Source of the DNA: Nonomuraea spiralis
Lineage (GTDB): Bacteria; Actinomycetota; Actinomycetes; Streptosporangiales; Streptosporangiaceae
DNA: 64,000 nt
Assembly: GCF_014648435.1 (NCBI RefSeq)
Contig: NZ_BMRC01000018.1
Location: 62,001 to 126,000, forward strand
Direction: 5' to 3'
Made by a program: the position numbers and the translations under genes. The notes below the pieces were generated by a model. It searched no databases and had not been told where the DNA came from. It saw only the letters and a program-made list of their open reading frames with translations. Positions 25,288 to 32,688 of this stretch are shown piece after piece; position 1 is the stretch's first letter, and each line of letters opens with the position of its first letter.

Positions 25288-25961
25288 GCGACCTGTTGCT
25301 GGTCGAGGACGACGCGGTGATCCGCGAGGCCACGCAGATGGCGCTGGAGCGCTACGGTCTGCGCGTACGCACCGCCGTCGACGGGCTGGCCGGCCTGGAG
25401 GCCTTCGAGAGGGACGTCCCAGCCGTTGCGCTGCTGGATGTGATGCTGCCCCATCTGGACGGGGTGAGCGTGGCACGGCGTATCAGGGAGACCAGCCTGA
25501 TCCCGATCATCATGATCTCGGCCCGCTCCGACGCGATCGACGTGATCAACGCCCTGGAGGCCGGCGCGGACGACTACGTCACCAAACCGTTCGACACGGC
25601 GGTGCTGTACGCGCGAATCCGGGCGGCGTTGCGCCGGGCCGCCACCGGCGCCAAGGTTCCCGTATCCGCTGGTGGCCCCGCGCTGGTCTTCGGAGACCTG
25701 TCGGTGGACCCCGAGGCGATGGAGGTCAGGTCGCGCGGTGAGCGGCTGTCCTTGACGCCGACCGAACTGAAGCTGCTGCTGGAGTTCACCGCGAGCCCGG
25801 GGATCGTGCTCTCGCGCGACGTGCTGCTCCAGCGGGTGTGGGATTACGCCTGGGACGGCGACACCCGGGTGGTGGACGTACATGTCCAGCGGCTCCGCGT
25901 CAAGATCGGGTCCGACCGCATCGAGACCGTGCGCGGTTTCGGCTACAAGCTCCGGCGTTGA
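25284..25961 (+). CDS. OmpR-family response regulator (CseB-like)
   Basis: 225 aa. Receiver: EDD at 8-10, phospho-Asp in VALLDVMLPHLDG near 52, Ser in IIMISARSD, Lys in DYVTKPFD. DNA-binding winged helix at about 135-225: LSLTPTELKLLLEF, DVLLQRVWDYAWDGDTRVVD, VHVQRLRVKI and ETVRGFGYKLR. The stretch VEDDAVIREATQMALERYG closely resembles CseB as I remember it. Coupled to the lipoprotein by ATGA and followed 8 bp later by the kinase. No sigE-like sigma factor gene lies upstream, unlike the Streptomyces locus. Confidence 0.93.
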   Translation: MSDLLLVEDDAVIREATQMALERYGLRVRTAVDGLAGLEAFERDVPAVALLDVMLPHLDGVSVARRIRETSLIPIIMISARSDAIDVINALEAGADDYVTKPFDTAVLYARIRAALRRAATGAKVPVSAGGPALVFGDLSVDPEAMEVRSRGERLSLTPTELKLLLEFTASPGIVLSRDVLLQRVWDYAWDGDTRVVDVHVQRLRVKIGSDRIETVRGFGYKLRR

Positions 25962-25969
25962 GGCCGTCC

Positions 25970-27238
25970 ATGGGCATTCGCACCAGGATCGGGCTGGTCA
26001 TCGCGGCGACCGCGGCGCTCGTGGCCGCGGTGCTGGGGCTGGTGGTCCACTCCCGGATGGCGGCGGCGCAGTTGGAGACGGCCCGCACCGCGCTGGACGC
26101 GCGACTCGTCGCCGAGGTGGAGCGCTACCAGGAGGGCCAGGACACCGAGTTGACCACGCAGGGCGTGCCCGGGCCTCTGCGTGAGGCGGTGCGGGGACAC
26201 GTCCGAGCCACCTACCTCGACGGACCCGTGCTCTGGGCGGCGGCCCAGGTAGGGGATCAGCTGGTCGCGCTTCGGCTTGACTACGGCCCGCAGAACGCCG
26301 AGCTGGTCCGGTTGGATCGGATTCTGGCGGTCTCGGGCGTGGTGGTGGCGGCGGTGGCGTCTCTGCTGGGGCTGCTGGCCGCCGACGGGCTGAGCCGGAG
26401 GATCCGCCGGATGGCCGTGATCGCCGAGCGTGTCGCCGGTGGAGAGCTGTCGGCCCGTGTCGCACCGGCCGGCCTGAGCGGGCGTGGGAGCGCGGGCGAC
26501 GAGGTGGCGACCTTGGGGGCGGCACTGGACCGGATGGCGGACGTACTGCAGGCGCGGCTGGAGGCCGAGCGGCGGGTCACCGCCGACATCGCGCACGAGT
26601 TGCGTACCCCCGTCACCGGTCTGGTCACCGCCGCCGAACTGCTGCCGCCCGGCCGACCGGCCGAGATGGTGCGCGACCGCGCCGCCCTGCTGCGTCGCCT
26701 GGTGGAGGACGTGCTGGAGGTCGCCCGGCTGGACGCCGCGGTCGAGACCTCGGCGATGGAGCGCCGGCCGGTCAGCGTGCTGGCCCGCCGCGCCGTGTCC
26801 GCCGCTCAGGCGACTCTGCGGCAGGCCCATGCCGTGGAGGTCGTCGTGCTCGCCGATGCCGAGGTGGAGGCCGATCCGCGCAGGGTGGAACGCATCCTGG
26901 CCAACCTGATCGCCAATGCCGTCCATCACGGCACCCCTCCGGTGTCGGCCACCGTCGACGCCACCGGCATCACGGTCACCGACCATGGCCCCGGTTTCCC
27001 CGACGAGATGCTGAGCGCCCTGCGCGCGCACGGTCCCCGGCGGTTCAGCACCGGCGAGGCCGCGCGCGGTACGGGGGTCGGCCTGGGCCTGACCATCGCC
27101 GCCGGCCAGGCCCGTCTGATCGGCGCCACGCTGACCTTCGGCAACGCCCCGGACGGCGGCGCACAGGTCCGGCTCTCCTTCGAGGGGGCCGGTGGACGGT
27201 CTTCACCTCAAGGCGCAGCACGGCCCCGTGCCCAGTGA
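25970..27238 (+). CDS. HAMP-domain sensor histidine kinase (CseC-like)
   Basis: 422 aa. Membrane segments at about 8-28 and 120-145 flank a short extracytoplasmic loop of about 90 residues; a HAMP domain follows (RIRRMAVIAERVAGGELSAR). The HisKA helix has the phospho-His in ADIAHELRTPVTGL. The ATPase domain has N box LANLIANAVHHG, G1 ITVTDHGPGFPD and G2 GTGVGLGLTIAAGQARLIG. The small sensor loop suits detection of envelope stress or a partner lipoprotein. Three-gene unit with the regulator and lipoprotein. Confidence 0.92.
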   Translation: MGIRTRIGLVIAATAALVAAVLGLVVHSRMAAAQLETARTALDARLVAEVERYQEGQDTELTTQGVPGPLREAVRGHVRATYLDGPVLWAAAQVGDQLVALRLDYGPQNAELVRLDRILAVSGVVVAAVASLLGLLAADGLSRRIRRMAVIAERVAGGELSARVAPAGLSGRGSAGDEVATLGAALDRMADVLQARLEAERRVTADIAHELRTPVTGLVTAAELLPPGRPAEMVRDRAALLRRLVEDVLEVARLDAAVETSAMERRPVSVLARRAVSAAQATLRQAHAVEVVVLADAEVEADPRRVERILANLIANAVHHGTPPVSATVDATGITVTDHGPGFPDEMLSALRAHGPRRFSTGEAARGTGVGLGLTIAAGQARLIGATLTFGNAPDGGAQVRLSFEGAGGRSSPQGAARPRAQ

Positions 27239-27362
27239 CGGTCTTCGCCTGTGCCGTCGGGCGGATCACATCCAGTGGCGTCCGGCCCACAGGCGCCTGC
27301 TGGACGAGCCCGCCGAGACCCCACCACCGGCTCGGGCGGGGCTCAGCCGGCGTCGAGGCGAC

Positions 27363-27956
27363 TCATGCCCGAAGAGCGCATTGGACGAAGGCGGTCACCC
27401 TGGTCCGCGCCTCCTCCGGCCCCACGTGTCCCTGGACGAGCGGGATACGCTCAGCGCCGATGACCCCCATGACGCTGCGTGCCGCACTGTCTGCATCGAG
27501 CGGACGGAACTCGCCCGCCTCCACGCCCGCTGCGATGATCTCCGCGAGTATCTGCTGCATCGGTGCGACATGCCCGGCCAGGGCGTTGTAGGCATCGGCT
27601 CCGAGGGCCACCGACATCTCGGCCGTGTCGGGGTGGGGGTGGGCCAGCAGGCCGTCGAGGGTGAGCCGGATGAACACCGACAGGCGTTCGGACGGCTGGG
27701 CGGAGGCCGGCAGTTCGCGTTCGAACCGCTCCACGAAGTATTCCGTCACCCGCTCGCTGAAGGCGAGCAACAGCGAGGCCTTGTCGGAGAAGTAGTTGTA
27801 GAGCACCGTGCGCGCCACTCCGGCCGCCGCGGCGACGTCGGTCATGGAGATGTCGTCGATGGCCTGGCTGCGTGACAACCGCGAGACCGCCTCGAAGATG
27901 CGTTCCAAGGTCTGCGCGCGGTGCTCACTCAAATTCGCGGCGGAGATTCGGGGCAC
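27363..27956 (-). CDS. TetR-family repressor, probable controller of the heme/iron regulon
   Basis: 197 aa from GTG 27956 (PRISAANLSEHRAQTLERIF), the usual N-terminus for this TetR group; an ATG 12 codons earlier (27992) would add a less typical leader. Helix-turn-helix: ISMTDVAAAAGVARTVLYNY then FSDKASLLLAF. The C-terminal ligand domain ends RVTAFVQCALRA. It faces the heme oxygenase gene at 28082, and the shared 125-bp region holds a perfect ACGACAnnnTGTCGT palindrome, the normal TetR arrangement. The same operator recurs at the promoters of the second heme oxygenase operon, the DUF1838/Dpp operon and the neocarzinostatin-fold/VIT pair. Effector unknown; heme, biliverdin or a related tetrapyrrole is my guess. 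Confidence 0.88.
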   Translation of the reverse strand: MPRISAANLSEHRAQTLERIFEAVSRLSRSQAIDDISMTDVAAAAGVARTVLYNYFSDKASLLLAFSERVTEYFVERFERELPASAQPSERLSVFIRLTLDGLLAHPHPDTAEMSVALGADAYNALAGHVAPMQQILAEIIAAGVEAGEFRPLDADSAARSVMGVIGAERIPLVQGHVGPEEARTRVTAFVQCALRA

Positions 27957-28028
27957 CTGGCCATCTTCGCACGTGGGCGGGTCGAGAGCCATCGGCGCAC
28001 AGGTCAGGAACGCTGTTCCATTGTTTTT

Positions 28029-28043
28029 ACGACAGAATGTCGT
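28029..28043. promoter_or_regulatory. TetR operator 1 (perfect ACGACAnnnTGTCGT)
   Basis: ACGACAGAATGTCGT, all 12 half-site bases paired. Lies between the divergent TetR and heme oxygenase genes, 39 bp before the latter's ATG. A further TGTCGT half-site is at 28057-28062. Confidence 0.8.
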
Positions 28044-28081
28044 TATCTTTATGGCATGTCGTCATAAAGACGAGGAGAATC

Positions 28082-28744
28082 ATGGAGACCACCGGACAGG
28101 GCCGCGAGCCCTTGTCGCGGCTGCTGTACAAGGGCACGACCGAAGCCCATCGCGCGGCCGAGAACACCCCGTACATGCTCGCTCTCTTCCAAGGCAAGCT
28201 CACGGAGGAGGCATACCGGCTCTGGCTGGTGCGCTTCCACGCCGTCTACACCGCTCTGGAGCACACCACCGAGGCCCTTCGCGACGACCCGGCGGTCGGC
28301 GTGCTGCGACTGCCGCAGTTGTACCGCACCGAAGCGATCGAGAAGGACCTGGCGCACTTCTACGGCCGCGACTGGCGGCGGGCCCTGGAGTCCTCCCCCG
28401 CCACCGACGCCTACGTCGCCCGGCTGGATCGAGTCCGGGACGAGTGGCCGCTCGGCCTGGTGCCCCACCACTGGATCCGTTACGCGGGCTACCTGCACGG
28501 CGGGGCCACCCTCGGCAAGCTGCTCGCGACCACCTACGGACTGAGTGGAGGCGACGGCACCGCCTTCTATGACTTCGCGGAGATCGAGGACACCCACGCC
28601 TTCGTCAGCGAATATCACACCAGGATGAACTCGGTCCCGGTCACTGACGACGACCTTCCCACGCTGGTGGACGAAGGCAATCACGCCTTCGACGGCAATG
28701 CCGCCATCACCGTCGAGCTGGGCGAGGCCGTCGACCTGGGCTGA
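28082..28744 (+). CDS. Heme oxygenase paralog lacking the distal Asp
   Basis: 220 aa, all-helical heme oxygenase fold. The proximal heme-ligand helix is intact: GTTEAHRAAENTPYML with His23. The distal-helix signature, GDLSGGQ in active enzymes, here reads GYLHGGATLG: the glycines (136, 140, 141) that let the helix bend over heme are kept, but the catalytic Asp is Tyr137, Ser is His139 and Gln is Ala142. In characterised enzymes loss of that Asp favours ferryl/peroxidase chemistry over ring opening. It may bind heme, form other products or act as a sensor. ATG 28082 with GAGGAG upstream; single-gene unit behind TetR operator 1. Confidence 0.85.
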   Translation: METTGQGREPLSRLLYKGTTEAHRAAENTPYMLALFQGKLTEEAYRLWLVRFHAVYTALEHTTEALRDDPAVGVLRLPQLYRTEAIEKDLAHFYGRDWRRALESSPATDAYVARLDRVRDEWPLGLVPHHWIRYAGYLHGGATLGKLLATTYGLSGGDGTAFYDFAEIEDTHAFVSEYHTRMNSVPVTDDDLPTLVDEGNHAFDGNAAITVELGEAVDLG

Positions 28745-28753
28745 GCGGCGGAA

Positions 28754-28775
28754 GGCTGCCCCCGCGGGGGCAGCC
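28754..28775. terminator. Bidirectional hairpin between convergent genes
   Basis: GGCTGCCCCC, two-base loop GC, GGGGGCAGCC: a perfect 10-bp G+C stem between the ends of the heme oxygenase paralog (28744) and the ferredoxin gene (28781). No U-run, as is common in actinobacteria. Confidence 0.8.
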
Positions 28776-28780
28776 CATGC

Positions 28781-28969
28781 TCACGCCGTCCTGATAGCCT
28801 GGAGCGGGCAGGCCTCCACCGCGGCACGGGCGTTGGCCTCCTGCTCCGGAGGGACCTCCTCGACCAGGACCTTGCCGTAGCCCCATTCGTCCAGGCCGAA
28901 CACCTCGGGGGCGAAGCGCTTGCAGTAGCCCTTGCCGTCACAGACAGAGGCGTCGATCGCCACCTTCAT
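28781..28969 (-). CDS. Small [3Fe-4S]-type ferredoxin
   Basis: 62 aa. Three cluster Cys: VCDGKGYCKRFAP (C-x5-C) and EACPLQAI (C-P), the pattern of single-cluster actinobacterial ferredoxins that feed P450s; the fourth Cys of a 4Fe cluster is absent. MKVAIDASVC is the typical start. ATG 28969 overlaps the NuoF-like stop by ATGA, so the two proteins are co-translated. In this setting it probably carries electrons from the flavoprotein to heme oxygenase. Confidence 0.9.
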   Translation of the reverse strand: MKVAIDASVCDGKGYCKRFAPEVFGLDEWGYGKVLVEEVPPEQEANARAAVEACPLQAIRTA

Positions 28970-30147
28970 GGATTCTCCTCAAGCCGAATACGGAAATCGT
29001 GTGGCGCGCACCGCGGGCACCTGGCGCCGACGTGCGCTCGCACCAGCTCTCGGTGGTGCCGGAAGAGCGAGCCGACGAGGACGGAGACCGCGTCGGGCGT
29101 GGCGCAATTGCCTCGCCCGGCCAGCCCCCTCCCCCACCGTTCCAGCCGCTCCACGTCCTCTCCGGTCGCCGCCCCCGTACCGAGGCGGGCCAGGACGGCG
29201 GCAACGCCCGCGCTCCCCTTGACGCACGACCCGCACTGGCGGGCGTTCTCCTCGTCGAAGAAGCGCGCCATCTCGGCGGCGACCCCGATGGGACAGTCGC
29301 CTGCCAGGAGCACGAAAGCGCCGCATCCGAGCGTGCTTCCCGCTCGGGAGAAGTCGGCGTGCGTCATGGGCAGGGCGAGCGCGGAGGCCGGGAGCAGGCC
29401 ACCGGCGAAACCGCCCGCGATCACCCCGGTCACACCGGCCGCCGACCCAAGGTGATGCGCCACGAGTTCGCCGAACGGCATGCCGTACGGCACCTCGTAG
29501 AGGGTGGGGGCATGGGCGGCGCCGGACACCGTGGCGAGGAAGGTGCCCGGCGAGTCGCCGGTGCCCACTGCGCGGTACGCCTCCGGGCCGAGGTGTACGG
29601 CGGTCGCGAGCTGGGCCAGCGTCTCGACGTTGCTGACCAGGGTCGGCCGCCCGCCCAGTCCCGACTGCCAGGGACGGGGCGGTTTCGCCGACGGGAGCGC
29701 CGGGCCACCGCCGACGGCGCGTACGGCGGCCGTCTCCTCCCCCGCGACGTAGGCAGGCGGCACCTGCACGATCTCCACGCCGGCAGGTGCCGCCGCCCCC
29801 ATCCGCGCCGCCGCCACGGGATCGCTGAGATACAGGAAGGCCCGCTCGGCATCGACGGCTCGTGCCGCGAGCTCAAGCCCCCTGATGACCAGCGAAGAAC
29901 GTTCCCGCAGCAGGTACCGGTCCTTGACCGAGGCGGGCTCGCCCTCCTCGCCGTTGGCGATGACGAAGCCGGACCGTACGGCCCGGAGCTTCACCGCGAG
30001 GGGGAAGCCCGCCCCGCCCCGGCCTTGAACGCCCGCGGCCGCCGCGCTCTCCACGATCTGCTCGCCGGTCGGCTCCGGCCCACCGGCGGGCGGATCGGCC
30101 GACAGGCGTGCCGGGCCGAGGGATCGCACCGGAACGGGAAAGCTCAT
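28966..30147 (-). CDS. NuoF-like NADH-binding flavoprotein (SLBB and Fe-S region)
   Basis: 393 aa homolog of complex I subunit F. FMN/NADH site: GVQGRGGAGFPLAVKLRAV, ANGEEGEPASVKDRYLLRER, then YVAGEETAAVRAVGGG and RPTLVSNVETLAQLATAV. A SLBB segment follows (LYEVPYGMPFGEL). The Fe-S region reads ARQCGSCVKGSAGVAAV and GRGNCATPDAV; the third Cys of the usual CGxCxPC motif is missing, and an extra C-x-x-C (ARCPRCAPHDF) is at the C-terminus. ATGA overlaps link it to heme oxygenase upstream and ferredoxin downstream. Likely an NADH:ferredoxin reductase serving heme oxygenase (inference). Confidence 0.87.
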   Translation of the reverse strand: MSFPVPVRSLGPARLSADPPAGGPEPTGEQIVESAAAAGVQGRGGAGFPLAVKLRAVRSGFVIANGEEGEPASVKDRYLLRERSSLVIRGLELAARAVDAERAFLYLSDPVAAARMGAAAPAGVEIVQVPPAYVAGEETAAVRAVGGGPALPSAKPPRPWQSGLGGRPTLVSNVETLAQLATAVHLGPEAYRAVGTGDSPGTFLATVSGAAHAPTLYEVPYGMPFGELVAHHLGSAAGVTGVIAGGFAGGLLPASALALPMTHADFSRAGSTLGCGAFVLLAGDCPIGVAAEMARFFDEENARQCGSCVKGSAGVAAVLARLGTGAATGEDVERLERWGRGLAGRGNCATPDAVSVLVGSLFRHHRELVRAHVGARCPRCAPHDFRIRLEENP

Positions 30148-30794
30148 GCGACCAGATACTCCGGCAGCCGCTTGCCGATCTCGACGAGCACTTCGGTGTT
30201 GAGCTGGTAGGCCAGCAGAGTCTCGCGGACGATCCGCTTGCGCTGGACGTCGTCCAGGTCGAGGGCGTTGAGCTGGTCCCGGTACTCGACCTTGAACGCC
30301 TTGAGGTCGGGGACGGCCGGGAACCGGTAGAAGCCGACGCCGCCCTCGTCGTCGAACTCATAGGTCCGCTCGGCGACCTTCCTGATCACCTGGCCGCCGG
30401 ACAGGTCGCCCAGGTAGCGGGTGTAGTGGTGGGCGATGAAGCCGCCCGGCCAGTCGGCGACCTGGTTGATGCGCGCGACGTAGGTCAACGTCGGCTTCGA
30501 CGGCGTGATCTCCTCCCGCCAGGCCGGGCCGTACAGGGTCTCCAGGTCACGTTCGAGTGCGGGGACCCGCTCCAGTTCGGTCCGTACGAACGGGCCGGCC
30601 ACCGGGTCGTCGGCCAGCGCCCGACCGGCCGCTTCCAGTGCGACGTAGGCGAAATAGTGCTGGGCGACCATCTCGGCGTAGCCGGCTCGGGAGACCTTGC
30701 CGCTCATCAACGCCTCCAGGTAGGCGGTGTGCTCGGCGGCCTCATGATCACCCCAGGTCGCCTGCCTGAGCTCATCGGCGAACGTCTCGGTCAT
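30144..30794 (-). CDS. Biliverdin-producing heme oxygenase (canonical)
   Basis: 216 aa. Proximal His17 in ATWGDHEAAEHTAYLEAL; distal helix YTRYLGDLSGGQVIRKVAER with the full GDLSGGQ signature and catalytic Asp130. Cleaves heme to biliverdin, CO and Fe(II) using seven electrons. ATG 30794 has GGGAGG 6 bp upstream; an in-frame ATG eight codons earlier is less well placed. First gene of a three-gene operon with the NuoF-like protein and ferredoxin, controlled by TetR operator 2, whose nearest base is 39 bp upstream. Its paralog at 28082 has lost the Asp. Confidence 0.95.
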   Translation of the reverse strand: MTETFADELRQATWGDHEAAEHTAYLEALMSGKVSRAGYAEMVAQHYFAYVALEAAGRALADDPVAGPFVRTELERVPALERDLETLYGPAWREEITPSKPTLTYVARINQVADWPGGFIAHHYTRYLGDLSGGQVIRKVAERTYEFDDEGGVGFYRFPAVPDLKAFKVEYRDQLNALDLDDVQRKRIVRETLLAYQLNTEVLVEIGKRLPEYLVA

Positions 30795-30832
30795 CTGTGG
30801 CCTCCCGGGGCATTGCATTGGAATGTGGTTTC

Positions 30833-30847
30833 ACGACAGAGTGTCGT
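30833..30847. promoter_or_regulatory. TetR operator 2 (perfect ACGACAnnnTGTCGT)
   Basis: ACGACAGAGTGTCGT, all 12 half-site bases paired, in front of the heme oxygenase-NuoF-ferredoxin operon. The flank TTTCACGACA is shared with operator 4 at 37611. Confidence 0.8.
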
Positions 30848-30876
30848 CAAGTGGGCCCCAGGGCGTCAATGGGTTA

Positions 30877-30891
30877 GCGACACATTGTCAT
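30877..30891. promoter_or_regulatory. TetR operator 3 (GCGACAnnnTGTCAT)
   Basis: GCGACACATTGTCAT fits ACGACAnnnTGTCGT at 10 of 12 half-site positions. It lies 16 bp upstream of the DUF1838 start, close to its GGAGGG ribosome site. Confidence 0.65.
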
Positions 30892-30907
30892 AAAAAGGAG
30901 GGCAACG

Positions 30908-31672
30908 ATGGACCTGGTCCGTGTCCGAGCCGACCTGAGCGGAGCGGAGGTCGTGGTCTCGTGGTCAGGCGACGTCTACGCCTGGCTCCCCGGGGACGGC
31001 CCTCACCACCTCTTCGGATTCGAAGGGGTCAACGTCTCACGAGCGGTGGCGGCCGAGGCCGGGTACCGGCTCCTGAGCCGCGAGGCGGCCTTCTACCTCG
31101 ATCCGGCCACGCGCGAGATCCTGGACACCTGGGACAACCGCTACACCGGCGACAAGGTGGACGTCGCGCACGTCTGGAACGACCCGGTGAACCAGTTCTG
31201 GCCGCACGGCCTCGAACCGTCCACCACCCGGATCGGGGCCGACGTCGTGATCAACGCGGACGTCCTGCTCGCCTATCCGTCACCGCTGCCGGTCGCCGAA
31301 TATCCGGAGAACTCCGGCGACGACGTCTACCGCGCCATGGAACTCTTCCAGTTCTTCGCCCGCGCCGCCGACGTGGACGACTCCTCCGTCGACAACGTCG
31401 GATGCACGCTGTCGTGGACGCGGGTCGCCCCCTGGCTGCCGTGGATGCGGATGGCGCGGCGACCGGGCGCGCTGGTCTACCACTGCCGGGGCGCCAAACT
31501 CCCGGGCTGGGAGGCGGTTCCCGAGCGGATCAGGAAGTTCGTCGCCGACCACGGTCCGCGGTTCGCGCACGCCCCGGAGACCTGGTCAGCGCCCAACGAG
31601 ACGAGCTGGACCTCCTTCCGGAAGCGCGCAATACATCCTTCGGACGATGCGCAGCGGCCTCAGGAGACCTAG
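30908..31672 (+). CDS. DUF1838 family protein
   Basis: 254 aa. Family pattern: WSGDVYAWLPGDGPHHLFGF, EGVNVSRAV, REAAFYLDPATREILDTWDN and VDVAHVWNDPVNQFWPHGLE. It ends SAPNETSWTSFRKRAI. Cytosolic, no signal peptide. The family has no established reaction. AAAAGGAGGG precedes ATG 30908 and TetR operator 3 lies just upstream. The Dpp-type transporter genes follow after 59 bp on the same strand, so it probably heads that operon and acts on the imported compound (inference). Confidence 0.82.
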   Translation: MDLVRVRADLSGAEVVVSWSGDVYAWLPGDGPHHLFGFEGVNVSRAVAAEAGYRLLSREAAFYLDPATREILDTWDNRYTGDKVDVAHVWNDPVNQFWPHGLEPSTTRIGADVVINADVLLAYPSPLPVAEYPENSGDDVYRAMELFQFFARAADVDDSSVDNVGCTLSWTRVAPWLPWMRMARRPGALVYHCRGAKLPGWEAVPERIRKFVADHGPRFAHAPETWSAPNETSWTSFRKRAIHPSDDAQRPQET

Positions 31673-31731
31673 TCTTTCCACCCATCCAAACGCCATTCCG
31701 GATATAGGAACACAGCGAGGAGTGGTCCGAC

Positions 31732-32688
31732 TTGGCCTCCTACCTCCTCCGGCGCCTGATCGCCCTGCTGACCACGGTCTTCGTGGTGGTCTCGCTGGTC
31801 TTCGTCCTGCTGAGGCTGTCCCCCGGCAGCCCGCTCTACACTCTGCTCGGCTACAGCTACAGCGAGGAAGGAAGAGCCGCCGTCGCGGCACGGCTCGGCC
31901 TGGACGCCTCGATCCCGGAGCAGTACATCCGGTATGTCGGCCGGCTGTTCACCGGCGACCTGGGCAGCTCGCTCTTCTCCGGTCAGCCGGTGGTCTCCCT
32001 CGTCATGGAACGACTGCCCGTCTCCCTTGAGCTGGGACTGGTGGCCGCGGGCGCGTGGATGCTTCTGGGCGTCCTGGCAGGCGCCGCCGCCGCGCTCCGC
32101 CGCGGCTCGATCATCGACGGGTTCGTCCGCGTGGTCAGCGTGGTCGCGCTGTCCGTGCCCAGCTTCTGGCTCGGCCTGGTCTGCGTCCTGGTCTTCGGGG
32201 TCTACGTCGTGGGGGTCTTCCCCGCCGACGGCTACGTCCCGCCAGGGGACGGGCTGGGCGCGCATCTCAGCAGCCTGGCCCTGCCCGCGTTCGTCCTCGG
32301 CCTGCCCGCGTTCGCCGTGGTCGCGCGGACGCTTCGAGCCTCGTTGCTGGAGGTGCTGGAGCGCGACTACGTGGCGTTCGCCTGGGCCATCGGGCTGCCC
32401 CGTGGCGCACTCGTCCGCAGGGTCGCCCTGCGCAACGCGGCCGTACCGGTCGTCACGGTGATGGGGCTCATGCTCGGCATGCTGGTCAGCGGGGCGATCC
32501 TGGTGGAGAACGTGTTCGGCGTCCCGGGCATCGGCCAGCTCATGGTCGACTCCTTCCGCCGCCAGGACTACCCCGTCGCCGTCGGGTGCTGCCTGGCTGT
32601 GGCGCTGCTGTACCTCGTGACCAACCTGCTCGTGGACCTGGCCCAGCTGGCCATCGACCCCCGGGTGCGCGAGGGGCTGCTGCGATGA
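31732..32688 (+). CDS. Peptide/nickel-type ABC permease (DppB-like)
   Basis: 318 aa with six membrane segments. N-terminus ASYLLRRLIALLTTVFVVVS and the conserved RLSPGSPLYTLL, LGLDASIPEQYIRYV, then the EAA loop DYVAFAWAIGLPRGALVRRV and VENVFGVPGIGQLMVDS. Start is TTG 31732, supported by GCGAGGAG 9 bp upstream; no better in-frame start exists. Its stop overlaps the next permease by ATGA. First transporter gene of a complete five-gene importer. Confidence 0.92.
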   Translation: MASYLLRRLIALLTTVFVVVSLVFVLLRLSPGSPLYTLLGYSYSEEGRAAVAARLGLDASIPEQYIRYVGRLFTGDLGSSLFSGQPVVSLVMERLPVSLELGLVAAGAWMLLGVLAGAAAALRRGSIIDGFVRVVSVVALSVPSFWLGLVCVLVFGVYVVGVFPADGYVPPGDGLGAHLSSLALPAFVLGLPAFAVVARTLRASLLEVLERDYVAFAWAIGLPRGALVRRVALRNAAVPVVTVMGLMLGMLVSGAILVENVFGVPGIGQLMVDSFRRQDYPVAVGCCLAVALLYLVTNLLVDLAQLAIDPRVREGLLR

